A stretch of DNA of 64,000 bases, taken from contig NZ_JOHO01000007.1 in NCBI RefSeq assembly GCF_000719705.1, forward strand, positions 1 to 64,000. The letters run 5' to 3'. Origin of the DNA: Streptomyces sp. NRRL S-350. GTDB taxonomy: Bacteria; Actinomycetota; Actinomycetes; Streptomycetales; Streptomycetaceae. The position numbers and the translations under genes are program-made. Of this stretch, positions 8,371-16,531 are shown one piece after another. Under the pieces are notes generated by a model that worked only from the letters and a program-made list of their open reading frames with translations, was not told the origin of the DNA and ran no database searches. Every line of letters starts with the position of its first letter. Position 1 is the stretch's first letter.

Positions 8371-9558
8371 ATGCCGCCGCAGCTGACCGTTCTCGGCAAT
8401 CCGGGCCACCGGCGGGTCGCGCTGTTCGCCGCCGCCGCCCGGGCCGCCGGACTGCCCGAACCCGCCGTCCTGCCGTGGCTGGACGTGCTTCGCGGCCGGT
8501 ACCGGCTGCCCGAAGGCGCTCTGCTGCGCATCGAGTCGCCCGGCGAGGAGCCGGAAGTCGATCGGCTGTTGCGTGGCCCGGTGCTCGGCGCCGGCTACGC
8601 GCCCACCAGGGTCGAGGGCACCGCGGCCTGGTACACGGGGGTGATGGCTGCGCTGCGCGAGCTGGCGGCGCGGCCGGGCGTCCGGCTGTTGGGCGATCCG
8701 GAGGAGATCGCCGTGATGTTCGACAAGCGCCGGGCGCACGCGCTGCTCTCGGAGGCCGGAGTCCCGGTGCCCCGGGCGCTCGGCGGCGAGGTCACCGGCT
8801 GGTCGCACCTGCGCGAACGCCTCGCGGAGGCAGGTCTGCACCGGGTCTTCGTCAAGCCCGCGCACGGTTCCTCGGCCTCTGGGGTGACGGCCCTGGAGTT
8901 CGGGCCGCGCGGCCAACTGCTGGCCACCACCTCGGTGGAGCTGGCCGACGGGAGCCTGCACAACTCGCTGCGGGTACGCCGCTACCGCACCGAGCGGGAG
9001 GTCGCCGCGATCATCGACCGCCTGGCCCCGGACGGGCTGCACGTGGAGCAGTGGATCCCGAAGGCCTCGCAGTCCGGCCGCGCGGCGGACCTGCGGATCG
9101 TGGCGGTCTCGGGCCGCGCCACCCACGCCGTGGTGCGCACGAGCACCCAGCCGATGACCAATCTGCACCTCGGTGGCGCCCGGGGCAGCCTCGACCAGGC
9201 TCGGGAGGCCGCCGGCGCCGCCTGGTCGTCCATCCTGGAGACGGCCGAGCGTGCCGCGGCCTGCTTCCCCGCCTCGCCGATGGTCGGCGTCGACGTCCTC
9301 CCCACGACGGGCTGGCGGCGCGCTCTGGTCGGCGAGGTGAACGCCTTCGGCGACCTGCTCCCCAACCTCACCGGGCTGCCGGGCGGCCCGGCCGAGGGCC
9401 TCGACACCTACGGCGCCCAGCTCGCGGCGCTCACCGCACCGTCCCGGCCGCTCCACTCGGCTACGGGCCGGACGGTCCCGGCAAGCCGGCTGGACCGGGC
9501 GAGCCAGACGGATCACACCGAACCAACGAACCAACAGATCACGGAACCCGCTCGATGA
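8371..9558 (+). CDS. STM4014 family protein, RimK-like ATP-grasp ligase
   Basis: The 395-aa protein has ATP-grasp features in order: an N-terminal LGNPGHRRVALF Rossmann-like start, FDKRRAHALLSEAGVPVPRAL, the ATP-binding VFVKPAHGSSASGV, and a RimK-like block LRIVAVSGR...MTNLHLGGARG. It ends with the metal-binding strand GVDVLP...GEVNAFGDLLPN. RimK-type enzymes form an amide or peptide bond using ATP, for example adding Glu to the C-terminus of ribosomal protein S6. The substrate here is unknown. The C-terminal 40 residues are low complexity. The stop overlaps the next start (ATGA at 9555). Confidence 0.85.
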   Translation: MPPQLTVLGNPGHRRVALFAAAARAAGLPEPAVLPWLDVLRGRYRLPEGALLRIESPGEEPEVDRLLRGPVLGAGYAPTRVEGTAAWYTGVMAALRELAARPGVRLLGDPEEIAVMFDKRRAHALLSEAGVPVPRALGGEVTGWSHLRERLAEAGLHRVFVKPAHGSSASGVTALEFGPRGQLLATTSVELADGSLHNSLRVRRYRTEREVAAIIDRLAPDGLHVEQWIPKASQSGRAADLRIVAVSGRATHAVVRTSTQPMTNLHLGGARGSLDQAREAAGAAWSSILETAERAAACFPASPMVGVDVLPTTGWRRALVGEVNAFGDLLPNLTGLPGGPAEGLDTYGAQLAALTAPSRPLHSATGRTVPASRLDRASQTDHTEPTNQQITEPAR

Positions 9559-10472
9559 ATCACCACCCCACCGCCCCGGCCCCAGCCACGGCCCCCGACA
9601 TGAACGCGATCGTGGGCACCCACGACCTGCTACTCGTCACCCTCGACACCCTGCGCTTCGACGTCGCCGAGGACCTGGCCGCGGCCGGCCGGATCCCCAA
9701 CCTCGCCGCGTTCCTCCCGGGCGGCCGCTGGGAGCGGCGACACGCCCCCGGCAGCTTCACCTACGCCTCCCATCAGGCGATCCTGGCCGGCTTCCTGCCG
9801 ACCCCGGCGTCCCCCGACGGCCCGCACCCCCGCCTGTTCGCAGCCCGCTTCGCCGGTTCCGAGAGCACCGCCCCGCGCACCTGGGTCTTCGACGCCCCCG
9901 ATCTGCCGACCGGCCTCTCCGCTGCCGGGTACCGCACGGTGTGCATCGGCGGCGTCGGCTTCTTCAACAAGCAGGGCCCCCTCGGCTCGGTGCTGCCCGG
10001 CCTCTTCCAGGAGAGCCACTGGTCGCCCGAGATGGGCGTAACGTCCCCGACGTCCTTCGAGGAGCAGGTCGCCCGAGCCGAGCGGGTCGCCGCCGAGCAA
10101 CCCGCCGAGCAGCCGCTGTTCCTCTTCTTGAACGTCTCGGCGCTGCACCAGCCCAACTGGTTCCACCTGCCCGGCGCCACCAGCGACCACGGCGACAACC
10201 GGGCCAGCCACGCCGCAGCGCTGAAGTACGTGGACGCCCACATCGGCAGGTTGTTGGCCGCGATGAGCGCCCGCCGCCCGTGCTTCGCGATCATCTGCTC
10301 CGATCACGGCACCGCATACGGCGAGGACGGTTACACCGGCCACCGGATCGGCCACGAGGTCGTCTGGACCGTCCCGTACGCCCACTTCACCATCCCCGCC
10401 AATACCGCCACCGCCACCGCCACCGCCACCGCCGCGGCCACGGCCACGGCCACCGCTGAGGAGCGCGCATGA
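9555..10472 (+). CDS. STM4013/SEN3800 family hydrolase (sulfatase/alkaline-phosphatase fold)
   Basis: The 305-aa protein follows the sulfatase/phosphatase plan: a metal-ligand Asp in LLLVTLDTLRFD (Asp31), a potential Thr/Ser nucleophile in APGSFTYASHQAILAGF, FLNVSALHQPN, and the C-terminal metal site CSDHGTAYGEDGYTGHRIGHE. It lacks a signal peptide, so it should act in the cytoplasm. It may hydrolyse or transfer a phosphate or sulfate ester; the substrate is unknown. Met16 is an alternative start. The last 20 residues are an Ala-Thr tail encoded by a hexanucleotide repeat. ATGA overlaps occur at both ends. Confidence 0.83.
   Translation: MNHHPTAPAPATAPDMNAIVGTHDLLLVTLDTLRFDVAEDLAAAGRIPNLAAFLPGGRWERRHAPGSFTYASHQAILAGFLPTPASPDGPHPRLFAARFAGSESTAPRTWVFDAPDLPTGLSAAGYRTVCIGGVGFFNKQGPLGSVLPGLFQESHWSPEMGVTSPTSFEEQVARAERVAAEQPAEQPLFLFLNVSALHQPNWFHLPGATSDHGDNRASHAAALKYVDAHIGRLLAAMSARRPCFAIICSDHGTAYGEDGYTGHRIGHEVVWTVPYAHFTIPANTATATATATAAATATATAEERA
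10402..10455 (+). repeat. GCCACC-type hexanucleotide repeat in the STM4013 3' end
   Basis: ACCGCC/GCCACC/ACGGCC units run for about 50 bp and encode a C-terminal alternating Thr-Ala tail. The repeat is in frame and ends just before the stop. It resembles the non-coding hexamer tracts elsewhere in this window, so slippage could vary the length of the tail. Confidence 0.75.
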
Positions 10473-11803
10473 CCACCTCGCCCCCGCGCCCCGAAACGCC
10501 GTACCTCTCGTACGTCTACGCCTACCCGCACAAGACGTCCTACCGTCCGCTGCCCGAACGGCCGCCGCTGCGCGAACTGTGGGCCGGGGAGGCGCAGCAC
10601 GCGCTCTCGCTCTACCTGCACATCCCGTTCTGCGAGGTCCGCTGCGGCTTCTGCAACCTCTTCACCCGGATAGGCAGTCCCGAGGGCCTGACCACGGCCT
10701 ACCTGGACGCCCTGGAGCGCCAGGCCTCGGCCGTCCGCGAGGCGCTGGCCGACGACGCCCGGTTCGCGCTGGCCGCGTTCGGCGGCGGAACGCCCACTTA
10801 CCTGACAGCCGGTGAGCTGGAACGGCTGTGTGACATCGCCGAGCGGCGAATGGGCGCGGACCTGCGGTCGATACCGCTCTCGGTGGAGGCTTCGCCCGCT
10901 ACCTCGACCGCTGACCGGTTGGAGGTGCTGGCCGCCCGGGGCACCACCCGGCTGAGCCTGGGCGTGCAGTCCTTCGACGACGCCGAGGCCCGTTCGGCCG
11001 TCCGCCCCCAGAGGCGCTCCGAGGTGGAGGCCGCTCTCGGCCGGATCCGCGCCGCCGGGTTCCCGGTGCTCAACATCGACCTCATCTACGGCATCGACGG
11101 TCAGACCGAGGCGAGTTGGCTCCGGTCGCTGGACGCCGCGCTCGCCTGGCAGCCCGAGGAGCTCTACCTCTACCCGCTGTACGTCCGCCCGTTGACCGGC
11201 CTGGCCCGGCGCGGCGAGCAGGAGAGCCGTTCCGCCTGGGACGCCCGCAGGCTCGCGCTCTACCGCGCCGGCCGCGACCACCTGCTCGCCCAGGGCTACC
11301 AGCAGGTGTCGATGCGGATGTTCCGCCGCGCAGCCTCCCCGCAGGCGGGCGCAAGCGAGTACGCCTGCCAGACCGACGGCATGATCGGACTGGGCTGCGG
11401 TGCCCGCTCCTACACCTCGCGGCTGCACTACTCCTTCGACTACGCGGTGGACGCCACCCAGGTGCGCGGCATCATCGACGCCTACGTCGCCACCGAGGAC
11501 TTCCACCGTGCCGAGGAGGGTCACTGGATGGAGGGCGACGAGCCTCGCCGGCGCCACCTCGTGCAGTCGCTGCTGCAGGCCGAGGGCATGCCCCTGGCCG
11601 ACTACCGGGCCCGGTTCGACGCTTCGCCCGCCGACGACTTCCCCGCCGAACTGACAGCGTTCGCCGAGCTCGGCTGGCTCGCCCCGGACGACCGGGAGCG
11701 ACTGCGGCTCACCCCGGAGGGGCTGGCGCACTCGGACGCGGTGGGGCCGATGCTGTTCTCGCCGGCGGTCCGGGCCCTGATGGCGGCGTACGAGGCCAAA
11801 TGA
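10469..11803 (+). CDS. STM4012 family radical SAM protein
   Basis: The 444-aa protein has the radical SAM cluster CX3CX2C at Cys55, Cys59 and Cys62 within YLHIPFCEVRCGFCNLF, then FGGGTPTYL, LSVEASPATST, LSLGVQSFDD and NIDLIYGIDGQT. These are the hallmarks of the HemN-like branch. The family bears the name of Salmonella STM4012 and is not established as a coproporphyrinogen dehydrogenase. A Cys-containing segment GASEYACQTDGMIGLGCGAR lies in the middle. It is translationally coupled to both neighbours by 4-bp overlaps, implying stoichiometric production with the ATP-grasp, hydrolase and second radical SAM enzymes. Confidence 0.9.
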   Translation: MTTSPPRPETPYLSYVYAYPHKTSYRPLPERPPLRELWAGEAQHALSLYLHIPFCEVRCGFCNLFTRIGSPEGLTTAYLDALERQASAVREALADDARFALAAFGGGTPTYLTAGELERLCDIAERRMGADLRSIPLSVEASPATSTADRLEVLAARGTTRLSLGVQSFDDAEARSAVRPQRRSEVEAALGRIRAAGFPVLNIDLIYGIDGQTEASWLRSLDAALAWQPEELYLYPLYVRPLTGLARRGEQESRSAWDARRLALYRAGRDHLLAQGYQQVSMRMFRRAASPQAGASEYACQTDGMIGLGCGARSYTSRLHYSFDYAVDATQVRGIIDAYVATEDFHRAEEGHWMEGDEPRRRHLVQSLLQAEGMPLADYRARFDASPADDFPAELTAFAELGWLAPDDRERLRLTPEGLAHSDAVGPMLFSPAVRALMAAYEAK

Positions 11804-12756
11804 CCTTCCTCGGCATGCCCGGCGCCGCACCCGGCGCCGTGGCTTCCCCCGCCACCCTCCCTTTCCCCGCGCCAGTCGACGAAAGCCACGCGCGGGACCT
11901 CACGCTGCTCTATCGCGGCCCGCTGGCCTCCTGCGACTACGACTGCCCCTACTGCCCGTTCGCCAAGCGCCGTGACACTCCCGCGCAACTGCGTGCCGAC
12001 CGGGCCGCGTTGGAGCGCTTCGCCGGCTGGGCCACCGACCGGGCGGGCACCGGTGACACGCTGTCGCTGCTTTTCACCCCCTGGGGTGAGGGCCTGGTCC
12101 GTTCCTGGTACCGCCGCGCGCTGGTCGAGCTGAGCCGCCTCCCGCACATCCGCCGGGTCGCGATCCAGACCAACCTCAGCTGCCGCACCGGCTGGCTCGC
12201 CGAGGCGGACCTCAACACCCTCGCCCTCTGGGTGACGTACCACCCCGGCCAGGTCACCCGCGACCGCTTCCTCGCCAAGTGCCGCGAGCTGGACGCGCTC
12301 GGCGTGCGATACAGCGTCGGCGTGGTCGGTCAGCCCGAGCACCTGGCCGAAGCGCGCCATCTGCGCGCCGAACTCGCGGAGGCCGTCTACCTGTGGGTCA
12401 ACGCCGCCGAGGGACTTGACTACACCGATACCGAGGCTGCCGGATGGGCCGAGCTGGATCCGCACTTCGGCTACAGCCGGCACGCCCACCCCAGTGCCGG
12501 TCGTCCGTGCCGCACCGGTGAATCCGTGCTCTCGGTCGACGGCGAGGGCACGGTGCGCCGCTGCCACTTCGTCCGGGACGTCCTCGGCAACCTCTACGAC
12601 GGCAGCTACCGCGCCCGACTGCAGCCGCGGGCCTGCCCGTTGCCGGTCTGCGACTGCCACATCGGTTACGTCCACCTGGAGAGCCTGCCACTGTACGAAC
12701 TGTTCGGCGCGGGCGTCCTGGAGCGCGTGCCGGTGGCGTGGCCGCAGGGCGGGTGA
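11800..12756 (+). CDS. STM4011 family radical SAM protein
   Basis: The 318-aa protein has a radical SAM CX3CX2C site at Cys45, Cys49 and Cys52 (SCDYDCPYCPFAK). The C-terminal Cys-rich region (GRPCRTGESVLSVDGEGTVRR, then CHF and ACPLPVCDCHIGY) resembles a SPASM/Twitch-like auxiliary Fe-S cluster site as found in peptide-modifying radical SAM enzymes. It is the last gene of the operon. Auxiliary clusters favour peptide or protein substrates, which fits an LRR partner, but that is inference. The ATG overlaps the STM4012 stop. Confidence 0.88.
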   Translation: MTFLGMPGAAPGAVASPATLPFPAPVDESHARDLTLLYRGPLASCDYDCPYCPFAKRRDTPAQLRADRAALERFAGWATDRAGTGDTLSLLFTPWGEGLVRSWYRRALVELSRLPHIRRVAIQTNLSCRTGWLAEADLNTLALWVTYHPGQVTRDRFLAKCRELDALGVRYSVGVVGQPEHLAEARHLRAELAEAVYLWVNAAEGLDYTDTEAAGWAELDPHFGYSRHAHPSAGRPCRTGESVLSVDGEGTVRRCHFVRDVLGNLYDGSYRARLQPRACPLPVCDCHIGYVHLESLPLYELFGAGVLERVPVAWPQGG

Positions 12757-13508
12757 TAAATCGGTTGCGAACCGACCACTCTGTGTGAAAGCGTACGAAC
12801 CACCCTGCAGGACCAGCGTGTTCAGGAAGGAGGCCCGACATGCTCAGCGATATACGACGCGCTGCCGAAGCGGGTCTCGCACTCGGTGACGCCCCAGGCT
12901 CGCTTCGACACGTAGAGCCTCACCCGGCCTGACGTCGCATCCCCTTTGGGGCGGCGGCACCACTCGGGCAGCCGCTGTTCGCCTCCTCGTCGACGTGCTC
13001 TCCGTGCCCTTTCCATCAGCACACTCGGGGGTGCGCCCACCACGCGCATCTCCCCGGTGTGCTGCCGGTGCCGCTCGCCGCTGGTCACCGCGACTTGCCG
13101 GGCGGGGGCATCCGACGTCCGCGAGCCCTATCCGGCGGCCTAAGGGCTGTTCCCTCACAACCGATCCTTGATCACAGCATCGTGTCCGTGCGCGAGCTCC
13201 GCGGGGTCCTCGGCGCCCACCAGCGGCGCATCCGGGGTGTCGAGATGCCCGCACTCGGCGCCCGCATCCACCACCAACCGGCGTGCGCTCGTCTGCACCC
13301 GCGACGACGACCACCGCGCCGGCCTCGCCCATCACCTCGGGCGCCCTGGGCCTCCGCTCCGAACTGTTGCGCCCACCTCCACTCTCCGGGGACTCGCGCC
13401 CGCATAGCACCCAGCCACCTAGTGCGCACGCAACGGAGCCGCCGGTCCTACCCGTGGGCACACCTGCCCCGAGGTACCTAGCCTGGAAGCAGAAGGAGGC
13501 GAATCACC
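12757..13508. other. 750-bp gap with decayed coding traces
   Basis: No intact gene is convincing. A perfect 6-bp dyad TCGGTT-GCG-AACCGA (12761-12775) follows the STM4011 stop. On the minus strand, about 13335-13185, two adjoining frames read VVVVAGADERTPV and then VVDAGAECGHLDTPDAPLVG, joined only by a frameshift. They look like a broken gene that I cannot name. The last 20 bp supply the ribosome-binding site for the VOC gene. Confidence 0.5.
12840..12932 (+). CDS. Possible 30-aa small ORF with strong Shine-Dalgarno
   Basis: AGGAAGGAGG lies 7 bp before an ATG that opens a 30-codon frame starting MLSDIRRAAEAGLALGDAPG and ending in TGA at 12932. Only the ribosome-binding site and length support it. 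No family is recognised, and the opposite strand is also open here. It could be a leader peptide or the intact 5' end of a lost gene. Confidence 0.3.
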   Translation: MLSDIRRAAEAGLALGDAPGSLRHVEPHPA

Positions 13509-13892
13509 ATGCTGGGAGACGCACCGGTGCTGGCCATGATCCCCGCCGCCGATCTGGCGCGGGCCAAGGCTTTCTACACTGACACCCTGGGCCTGAAACT
13601 CGTCGAGGAGACCCCGGAGGACCTCACGTTCGAGAGCGGCGGCGCCCTGCTCGGGATGTACGAGACAGCAAGCGGAGGCCAGGCCGCACACACCCTGGCC
13701 AGCTTCAAGGTCGCCGACCTCGACGGCGAGATGTCGACACTGCGCGGCCGCGGCGTCACGTTCGAGGAGTACGACTTCCCGGGCCTGAAGACCGTCAACG
13801 GCGTCGCCGAGGGCAGCGACGGCCTGCGGGCGGCCTGGTTCAAGGACAGTGAGGGCAACATCCTCTGCGTGGCCGAGCGGCCCACCACCTAG
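13509..13892 (+). CDS. VOC family protein (glyoxalase-like)
   Basis: The 127-aa single-domain vicinal-oxygen-chelate fold protein has PAADLARAKAFYTDTLGLKLVEE at the start, a central FESGGALLGMYE strand, and the C-terminal FKDSEGNILCVAER with the expected metal-ligand Glu. Members include glyoxalases, bleomycin-binding proteins and dioxygenases; which applies here cannot be told. AAGGAGG lies about 9 bp before the ATG. It appears monocistronic. Confidence 0.88.
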   Translation: MLGDAPVLAMIPAADLARAKAFYTDTLGLKLVEETPEDLTFESGGALLGMYETASGGQAAHTLASFKVADLDGEMSTLRGRGVTFEEYDFPGLKTVNGVAEGSDGLRAAWFKDSEGNILCVAERPTT

Positions 13893-14332
13893 CAAACCGC
13901 TCGACCCCGACGCCGGTGCTCGGCCCGCTCGCGGTGACCGGCCCGGGCACCGGCGAGACGACCGGCTGGCGACCGGTGTCAGCCGGGCGCCAGCCGGACC
14001 CAAGCCGAATGCGAGCATCCACGGGCCCGAGAGGTCCGTCTCCGAGTGGCTTCACACACCACGGCTGGTCGGCGCCCACGCCTTGCCGCCATCGAAGCGC
14101 AGCGCGTGGAGGATTGCCCGGCGGGAACTCACCGTGCTTGGGGATCGGCCAGCACGTGCACGCCGGCGCCGGGGTTACGACTTTGGGGAGCAATAGAGGC
14201 GGGTCCTCGGCCATGGCGTGAAGGCGGCCGTGCCGTGCTGCTCCTCCACTACCTCCTCCACTACCCCACCCGGGTACAGATGCGGTCCGAAAACGCCTGG
14301 ACCGTCAGACCCGCCTCGGCCATGATCCTCAC
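13893..14332. other. 440-bp intergenic region
   Basis: Open frames in this stretch are Arg/Pro-rich and show no recognisable motif. I see no strong terminator or operator. It may be further decayed sequence. Confidence 0.4.
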
Positions 14333-14902
14333 GTGACCACCTACCTCGAGTCCGAGCGCCTGACCCTGCGCCCCTTCGCCGCCACTGACGCGGACCTGCT
14401 GATCGAGCTGGACAGCGACCCGGCGGTGATGCGCTACCTGACCGGCGGCGCTCCGACCCCGCCGGAGGACATCCGCGACCGCGCCATCCCCAGCATCCTC
14501 GCCGGCTACGAGCGCTGGAATCACGACCTCGGCCTGTTCGCCGCGCACGAGAAGGACGGCGGCGCGTTCATCGGCTGGTTCTGCCTGCGTCCGCTCCGCA
14601 GCGGCCCTCGTGAGGAGGCCGAACTCGGCTACCGCCTGCGCCAGGCGGCCTGGGGTCGGGGCTACGCCACGGAGGTCTCACAGGCGCTGCTGGCGAAGGG
14701 GTTCGCCGAGCTTGGGATCCGCATGGTCTGGGCCGAGACGATGACCGTGAACCGCCCTTCGCGCAACGTCATGGAGAAGCTCGGGATGATGCTCGCGAAG
14801 AGCATCCCCGTACCGGACGACATGATGGCGGTTGAGGGTTCCGAACACGGGGGTGTGCGGTACGAGATCACGAAGGAGCAGTGGGAGCGGCGGCAGGCGT
14901 AG
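14333..14902 (+). CDS. GNAT family N-acetyltransferase (RimJ/RimL type)
   Basis: The 189-aa product begins with a GTG: MTTYLESERLTLRPFAATDADLL, the classic RimJ-like N-terminus. Motif A is present as ELGYRLRQAAWGRGYATE, followed by MVWAETMTVNRPSRNVMEKLG, where NxxSxxVxEKLG is the conserved acetyl-CoA segment. It transfers acetyl from acetyl-CoA to an amine on a protein or small molecule. The substrate is unknown. Length is standard, and no operon partner is seen. Confidence 0.9.
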   Translation: MTTYLESERLTLRPFAATDADLLIELDSDPAVMRYLTGGAPTPPEDIRDRAIPSILAGYERWNHDLGLFAAHEKDGGAFIGWFCLRPLRSGPREEAELGYRLRQAAWGRGYATEVSQALLAKGFAELGIRMVWAETMTVNRPSRNVMEKLGMMLAKSIPVPDDMMAVEGSEHGGVRYEITKEQWERRQA

Positions 14903-14938
14903 GTGGCGCGAGGCGCGGCGCCCGTGGATGTGAAGTCA

Positions 14939-15290
14939 TCAGCCCACGCGGCCTTGTCTCATCAAGCCCTATCGGGCATATCTCGACAGCATCTTGCCGA
15001 ACTCGTCGCTGAGTTCGCCCCGGTGTGGGAGGCGGAGCAGGAGTGTGCGCTGCGGGAGCGGCGCGGCGGCGATCGCCGCCGCGAGGCCGGTGCCGGCCCG
15101 AAGCATCGTCTGGCGTTCGTCGCTCGGGTGCTGGTCACGCTGGCGCCCTTGCGACCCGATCTTCCGCACTCGGACCTGGCTGTGCTGTGAGGAGTGGACC
15201 GCTCTCCTGTAATCCGCCGCGATCCGGCAGGTCCGGCTGCTGCTGGGCCCAGGTGCCCCTCACCCCCTCGACCCGGCGGCAGGGTCGCGG
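14939..15290 (+). pseudogene. IS5-family transposase remnant (N-terminal part)
   Basis: The frame reads ALSHQALSGISRQHLAELVA, an ERRGGDRRREAGAG block, HRLAFVARVLVTLAPLR and LPHSDLAVL, which matches the helix-rich N-terminus of actinomycete IS5-type transposases. An in-frame TGA at 15188 stands where the helix-turn-helix should continue; translation beyond it reads GVDRSPVIR, the expected next motif. The catalytic DDE domain is absent and no terminal inverted repeats are visible, so only a dead fragment remains. Confidence 0.75.
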
Positions 15291-15552
15291 GCTGCCATGG
15301 CGAACAGCAGTGACCGCAGCTGCCGCGGCTGCCGCGTATCGTTGGCCCACTCGGCGTCCTCTCGCTCCTGGCCCCTACCCCCAACCCCTCTCCAGGCCGG
15401 GTTCGGCAGCACCGGCTGCTCGTTGAACCTGCCCGGCCCTTCGCCCGGTCGCTTCGGTGCTGACCCAGTGCCCACCGCGGACCGCCCACCTCCACCACCC
15501 ACCGGCAGGGCAGCACACCGGCCGATCCGCCTGGTCGGTCGGTCCGTACCGG

Positions 15553-16263
15553 TCACCGCCCGCGCACCCGGCGCCAGCTCGTCCGCACGATGGCGGCCGG
15601 GTCGAAGGAGCCCGGGCGGTCCCGGGCGATCGGGTAGCAGGCGAACCCGATCAGTGCCGCGCTGAAGTGGCCGATGCTCGTGTAGTCGCGGCTCTGCTGG
15701 ACACCCAGGCCGTAGACGACCAGCACCCCGGCCGCGTAGAAGTACCGCCAGGGCCGCACGGTCAGGTAGGTGAGCACCGCGGCCACTCCGGCGAGCGCGT
15801 AGCTGACGCCGTAGTCGAGGGTGTAGACGGCCCTCGGCGAGACCAGTCCGCGGTGGATGGCCCAGCCGAGCACGCCTTCGCTGAGGTAGGTCGCACCGAC
15901 GTGCGCGAGCATCGCCACCGAGATCCAGCGCAGGGTGCCCAGCCAGCGCTCGGCGGGCACGTGGAAGAGGTTGTAGAGCAGGAAGTAGGTCGGCCAGCCC
16001 CCGCCGGCGATCCACAGCGCGCTGGTCACCAGTACGCGGACCGGCGAGACCTGCAGGTGGTGGAGGTTGGTCGAACGCCGTTCCAGGATGCGATCGGCGG
16101 TCGCCTGGTCGACGTGCCGGATCACCTGGGTGGTCACGAACAGGATCGCCAGCCAGGTGTAGGTGCCGGGGGCGCGCCGGACGTAGGCCCACACCGCACG
16201 GGCGGTGCGCGACCACCAGGGCCGAGGGTGCGCCTGCGAGCCCCGGGTGGTGCTACCGGCCAT
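15553..16263 (-). CDS. Rhomboid-like membrane protein, copy A
   Basis: The 236-aa protein has about six transmembrane segments. Rhomboid-type features are NLHHLQVSPVRVLVTSALWI, HVPAERWLG, HVGATYLSEG, a GVSY motif with Ser154 (LDYGVSYALAG), and a later IGHFSAALIG with His199. Canonical rhomboid proteases use a GxSG Ser and a membrane-embedded His; here GVSY replaces GxSG, so proteolytic activity is plausible but unproven. It faces a paralogue across a 268-bp divergent region. The minus-strand start at 16263 places a basic N-terminal cytoplasmic segment before TM1. Confidence 0.78.
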   Translation of the reverse strand: MAGSTTRGSQAHPRPWWSRTARAVWAYVRRAPGTYTWLAILFVTTQVIRHVDQATADRILERRSTNLHHLQVSPVRVLVTSALWIAGGGWPTYFLLYNLFHVPAERWLGTLRWISVAMLAHVGATYLSEGVLGWAIHRGLVSPRAVYTLDYGVSYALAGVAAVLTYLTVRPWRYFYAAGVLVVYGLGVQQSRDYTSIGHFSAALIGFACYPIARDRPGSFDPAAIVRTSWRRVRGR

Positions 16264-16531
16264 CGACGCCTCCTCGACGCCCCCACGATGCTCCTCCCCT
16301 CACCCTGACCCGACCCCGGGGCGGCCCGCCGCCGCGGCGACCCGTACGGGTGATCTGGCCTTCCGGTCCCTTTGACGGCGGGCCCCGACGATGGCCGTCG
16401 GCTGACGTACGCTGGCGACCTGACCACCCGGCCGCTGACCCACCCGGCCACTGACCCACCCGGTCACGGCCCGCCGGCCACGCACCGGGCGTGCCGCTGC
16501 CGGGTACCACAGAGCAAGGGCACCAGGCACG
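16264..16531. promoter_or_regulatory. Divergent promoter region of the rhomboid-like pair
   Basis: This region must hold promoters for both membrane proteins. A direct repeat of CTGACCCACCCGGCCA/CTGACCCACCCGGTCA (two copies, about 16435-16466) lies on the side of copy B. No canonical -35/-10 pair is obvious in the GC-rich sequence. Confidence 0.4.

Noticed and set aside
10469..11803. HemN/oxygen-independent coproporphyrinogen III oxidase
   Set aside because: The radical SAM motif resembles HemN, but the operon context and sequence fit the STM4012 family; no haem genes are near.
12761..12775. Rho-independent terminator after STM4011
   Set aside because: Only a 6-bp perfect dyad with a 3-nt loop and no U-tract. 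It might equally be an operator, so it is not called as a terminator.
13893..14332. Small genes between VOC and GNAT
   Set aside because: Candidate frames are 95-125 codons, Arg/Pro-rich, with no Shine-Dalgarno and no family resemblance.
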